From IMG/VR virus record IMGVR_UViG_3300049215_000769, positions 1 through 40,122 of that record: DNA of 40,122 nucleotides; one strand, 5' to 3'. Source of the stretch: a virus. Position 1 is the stretch's first letter. Each line of letters opens with the position of its first letter. The notes below the pieces were generated by a model. It ran no database searches. It was not told the origin of the DNA and was given only the letters and a program-made list of their open reading frames with translations. Made by a program: the position numbers and the translations under genes. Positions 38,147-40,122 of this stretch are shown one piece after another.

Positions 38147-38180
38147 TATAGTGACGGCCCCAGCTTCAATCAGCTGGGAG
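38147..38180 (+). promoter_or_regulatory. TATAGT box and hairpin that covers the ribosome site
   Basis: TATAGT (38147-38152) lies 11 bases after the DUF5675 stop. A perfect 7-bp hairpin CCCAGCT (38159-38165) with AGCTGGG (38172-38178), loop TCAATC, pairs part of the GGGAG ribosome site (38176-38180) of the gene at 38186. Translation may depend on opening this stem. Confidence 0.5.
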
Positions 38181-38185
38181 TCTCC

Positions 38186-38839
38186 ATGAACTTCTGGAAG
38201 AACTCGGGCGCCCATATTGTGGGCTACGTGCTCGCGCTCGCGACCTTTCTGTCGAACCTGCCCGCCCAGGCAGACTTCCTCGGTCCCAACACGGACAAGT
38301 ATGTCGGCATCGCTGCCGCGCTCGTGGTCTTCATCCATCAGGTGCAGAAGCAGCTCGGCGCCAAGAGCGACGCCACCAAGCAGGGCGGTTACGCGCGCGT
38401 GTCGCTGCTGGTCACCATCGCCGCCGTCGCCACCGCGGTGACTGGCTGTGCGCTGCTCGCCAATCCGACCTTCGACCTCGTGCTACAGGCGGCCATCCAG
38501 GCGGTGGTGGATGCGGTGCTGGCGAAGAATCCGCTCGCCGCGCCAATTCTCGTTCAGGACGCCACGACGCTGGCGAGTCTCGCGAGCGGCAGCACTTCGG
38601 TTGGGGCTCTCCAGACTCAGGCTGACAACGTCATCGCGGCATCGAAACTGCCGACGGGTGACAAGGCGGCCATCGAGGATTTGGTGGCCGCCGCGGCGGG
38701 ACTCATTCAGCAGGAAGCCGCGAAGATTCCGGCCAATGCCCAGAGCGGCCTGCAGCTGGTGTTCACGGACATCGCCAATGCCGCGCAGCTGTCTGTCCGG
38801 GCGACCGGCCAGACGAAGGGCATCGTCCTGCAGCGTTGA
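38186..38839 (+). CDS. Holin-like membrane protein with internal lipoprotein-like segment
   Basis: A 217-residue protein. Residues 10-27 and 38-54 form a two-helix membrane hairpin like a small holin. Residues 72-92 (VSLLVTIAAVATAVTGCALL) look like a lipoprotein signal with lipobox V-T-G-C (Cys88), followed by a long Ala-rich helical domain. GTG at 38399 could serve as an internal start for a separate lipoprotein, so the gene may be a fusion or encode two products. It lies in the lysis-like cassette and its stop overlaps the next ATG. Function is inferred only from topology. Confidence 0.55.
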   Translation: MNFWKNSGAHIVGYVLALATFLSNLPAQADFLGPNTDKYVGIAAALVVFIHQVQKQLGAKSDATKQGGYARVSLLVTIAAVATAVTGCALLANPTFDLVLQAAIQAVVDAVLAKNPLAAPILVQDATTLASLASGSTSVGALQTQADNVIAASKLPTGDKAAIEDLVAAAAGLIQQEAAKIPANAQSGLQLVFTDIANAAQLSVRATGQTKGIVLQR

Positions 38840-38934
38840 TGGACTATCTGGCGGAACTGCTCGTAGGGCTTGCAGCGCCCATCGCGCTGGTGCTGATGCT
38901 CTGGATTCTGTTCCGCCCCTCCGGCAAGCCATGA
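38839..38934 (+). CDS. Tiny membrane protein (31 aa)
   Basis: A 31-codon gene starting on the last base of the preceding stop (TGATG) and ending in an ATGA overlap with the next gene. It is nearly all one transmembrane helix (LLVGLAAPIALVLMLWILF) with a short basic tail (RPSGKP). The double coupling and strong hydrophobicity support translation. It could be a pinholin-like or accessory lysis peptide; no family is recognised. Confidence 0.55.
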   Translation: MDYLAELLVGLAAPIALVLMLWILFRPSGKP

Positions 38935-39242
38935 AGGTGGTGGTTATTCTCGCCGTCTTCATGGCCCTGTCGGTGGCCTCCATCACCGGCCGGCTCGCCG
39001 AGCACAACCCCATCACACGGGTGCTGCTGTACCTCGACATCTTCCTGTGCTCGCTGCTCTTGGCCAGTCCCGACCTCACCATCTCATCACGCTGCGGGCT
39101 TGCGCTTCGAGCCGGGCATCCCTGGCCGCTCTGTGGACTGGGTCGCGCGCTGAACTGGCTCGCGCCCAATCACTGCGAGAACGCCATCGCCAACGACATC
39201 CGCCGCGCGCGGGTAGCCATCGAACGACTCCTGGGAGATTGA
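38931..39242 (+). CDS. Small membrane protein of the lysis cassette, phage-conserved
   Basis: The 103-residue product has two N-terminal transmembrane helices (VVVILAVFMALSVASI and VLLYLDIFLCSLLLAS), then PDLTISSRCGLALR, a Cys/Trp/Pro part and HCENAIANDIRRAR. I recall the pattern D-x-T-I-S-S-R...H-C-x-x-x-I in small proteins near phage lysis genes, function unknown. It is coupled upstream by ATGA and followed by the papain-like gene 1 base later. A membrane location is secure; the role is not. Confidence 0.6.
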   Translation: MKVVVILAVFMALSVASITGRLAEHNPITRVLLYLDIFLCSLLLASPDLTISSRCGLALRAGHPWPLCGLGRALNWLAPNHCENAIANDIRRARVAIERLLGD

Positions 39243-39243
39243 T

Positions 39244-40122
39244 ATGGCCGGCAAGCTCGGCAGGCGCCCTGCAGTTCATACCCGCCGCACGATGCGGCTC
39301 GGGCTCGCCATGGCCCGCAGCCTCGACCCGCTGGGAGCCCCGCCGGCGAAGTCAGACGATTACACGAGCGCCGTGGAAAAGCAGTCCCCAAAGGGCTGGA
39401 TGTGCTGGTGGAATAACACACTCGGCGATTGCGTCTGCGAGGACAGCGGCCACCAGGTCATGCTCCATACGGCCAACGCCGGCAGCATCGTCATCCCGGA
39501 GGCGTCCGACATCCTCGCGCTGTATGAGGCGGTCGGCGGCTACGTACTGAGCAACCCCGCCACCGATCAGGGCTGCGATGAGACGGCCATGGGCCGCTAC
39601 ATGCAGACCGTAGGGCTCTGCGGGCAGAAGGCCGCGGCGACTGGCCCGGTGGACCCGGCGAACGTGGACCATCTGAAGTGGGCCGTGCAGCTGTTCGGAG
39701 CCTGCCGGCTGGGAGTCAACATCCCGCAGTCGGCCATGACCCAGTTCGATGCCGGCCAGCCGTGGGAGCCGGTGGCCGATGATGGCGGCATCCTCGGGGG
39801 CCACGATGTCCCGATCGTGGAGTACGACAGCGACTTCCTCTACGTGGTCACCTGGGGAAAGCTGCAGCCGGTGGCCTGGGCGTGGCTCGTCAAGTACGTG
39901 GACGAGGCGCATGCCGAGGTGTACCCGGACTGGATTCGCTCGGGCGGCACGGCTCCCTCCGGCTTCGACCTACAGGCGCTGCTCGCCGACGCGCAGGCGA
40001 TCGAGCAGGAGCAGATGGCGGCGCCGAAAAGCCGTACCGCCTCCTGGTTCGTGAACCTCGGCGTTACCGTGCAGCCGGGGGCGCCTCCCACCGTCAGCGC
40101 TGGCGTGACCGTCAGCCTCTGA
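39244..40122 (+). CDS. Papain-like cysteine peptidase-fold protein
   Basis: A 292-residue protein. NNTLGDCVCEDSGHQ (57-71) presents Cys63 at the start of a helix and GGHDVPIVEYD (185-195) presents His187. VVTWGK (201-206) sits where papains have N-S-W-G, with Thr replacing Asn. Other conserved-looking parts are NPATDQGCDETAMGRYM and YVDEAHAEVYPDW. It has a basic N-terminus and no signal peptide. It may be an endopeptidase for the cell wall or for virion processing, or an inactive relative. GGAG at 39234-39237 precedes the ATG. The window ends at its stop codon. Confidence 0.6.
   Translation: MAGKLGRRPAVHTRRTMRLGLAMARSLDPLGAPPAKSDDYTSAVEKQSPKGWMCWWNNTLGDCVCEDSGHQVMLHTANAGSIVIPEASDILALYEAVGGYVLSNPATDQGCDETAMGRYMQTVGLCGQKAAATGPVDPANVDHLKWAVQLFGACRLGVNIPQSAMTQFDAGQPWEPVADDGGILGGHDVPIVEYDSDFLYVVTWGKLQPVAWAWLVKYVDEAHAEVYPDWIRSGGTAPSGFDLQALLADAQAIEQEQMAAPKSRTASWFVNLGVTVQPGAPPTVSAGVTVSL

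Noticed and set aside
1-40122. tRNA genes, CRISPR arrays, insertion sequences, integrase and attachment sites
   Set aside because: No cloverleaf, spaced repeats, transposase motifs or tyrosine/serine recombinase were seen; terminal repeats were not found by eye.

Overview
This 40,122-base window is almost gap-free phage or prophage DNA, GC-rich, with nearly every gene on the + strand and joined to its neighbour by ATGA or TGATG overlaps. The gene set is that of a short contractile-tailed phage (myovirus morphology): small and large terminase, DUF1073-type portal, MuF-like head protein, DUF2213 protease/scaffold, DUF2184-type major capsid, neck proteins, DUF3383-type sheath, tube, tail assembly chaperones, tape measure and a small Pam3/Mu-like baseplate. 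Sec signal peptides and a lipobox point to a Gram-negative host, probably a high-GC proteobacterium; this is inference. No integrase, repressor, tRNA or CRISPR array was seen. The window starts on an ATG and ends on a stop codon, so it may be a linearised genome or an excised gene cluster.

Layout. 1-3298: early genes (N6-adenine methyltransferase, a PD-(D/E)XK-like protein, a 245-base hairpin-rich non-coding stretch, two replication-type genes, a VRR-NUC nuclease, small membrane proteins). 3430-8281: DNA packaging, portal and MuF. The terminase large subunit is split by an extra G between its ATPase and nuclease halves. 8282-15102: head and neck. 15099-26317: an 11.2-kb cassette in the middle of the neck module, whose six full-length + strand genes (and one 32-codon remnant) all begin with Sec signal peptides. 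It holds fibre-like proteins, beta-rich proteins and a 1315-residue GH5-like glycoside hydrolase, plus one opposite-strand FkbM methyltransferase with an in-frame amber codon. 26317-37402: neck terminator, sheath, tube, chaperones with a -1 frameshift site, tape measure, baseplate and fibre. 37402-40122: a lysis-like cassette with no recognisable lysozyme, closing with a papain-like protein.

How it works together. The terminase packages DNA through the portal into a DUF2184 capsid decorated by two related cement-like proteins. The neck genes join the capsid to a short sheath/tube tail, whose length is set by a 405-residue tape measure. The cassette does not fit virion assembly in the cytoplasm, because its products should be exported. 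It is best read as a phage-encoded secretome that acts on host surface glycans (biofilm or capsule degradation, adhesion, lysogenic conversion or superinfection exclusion); this is inference. Regulation seems to use a recurring TATAGT/TATAGG box at six gene boundaries. Several boxes are followed at once by a hairpin that holds a start codon in its loop or pairs the ribosome binding site.
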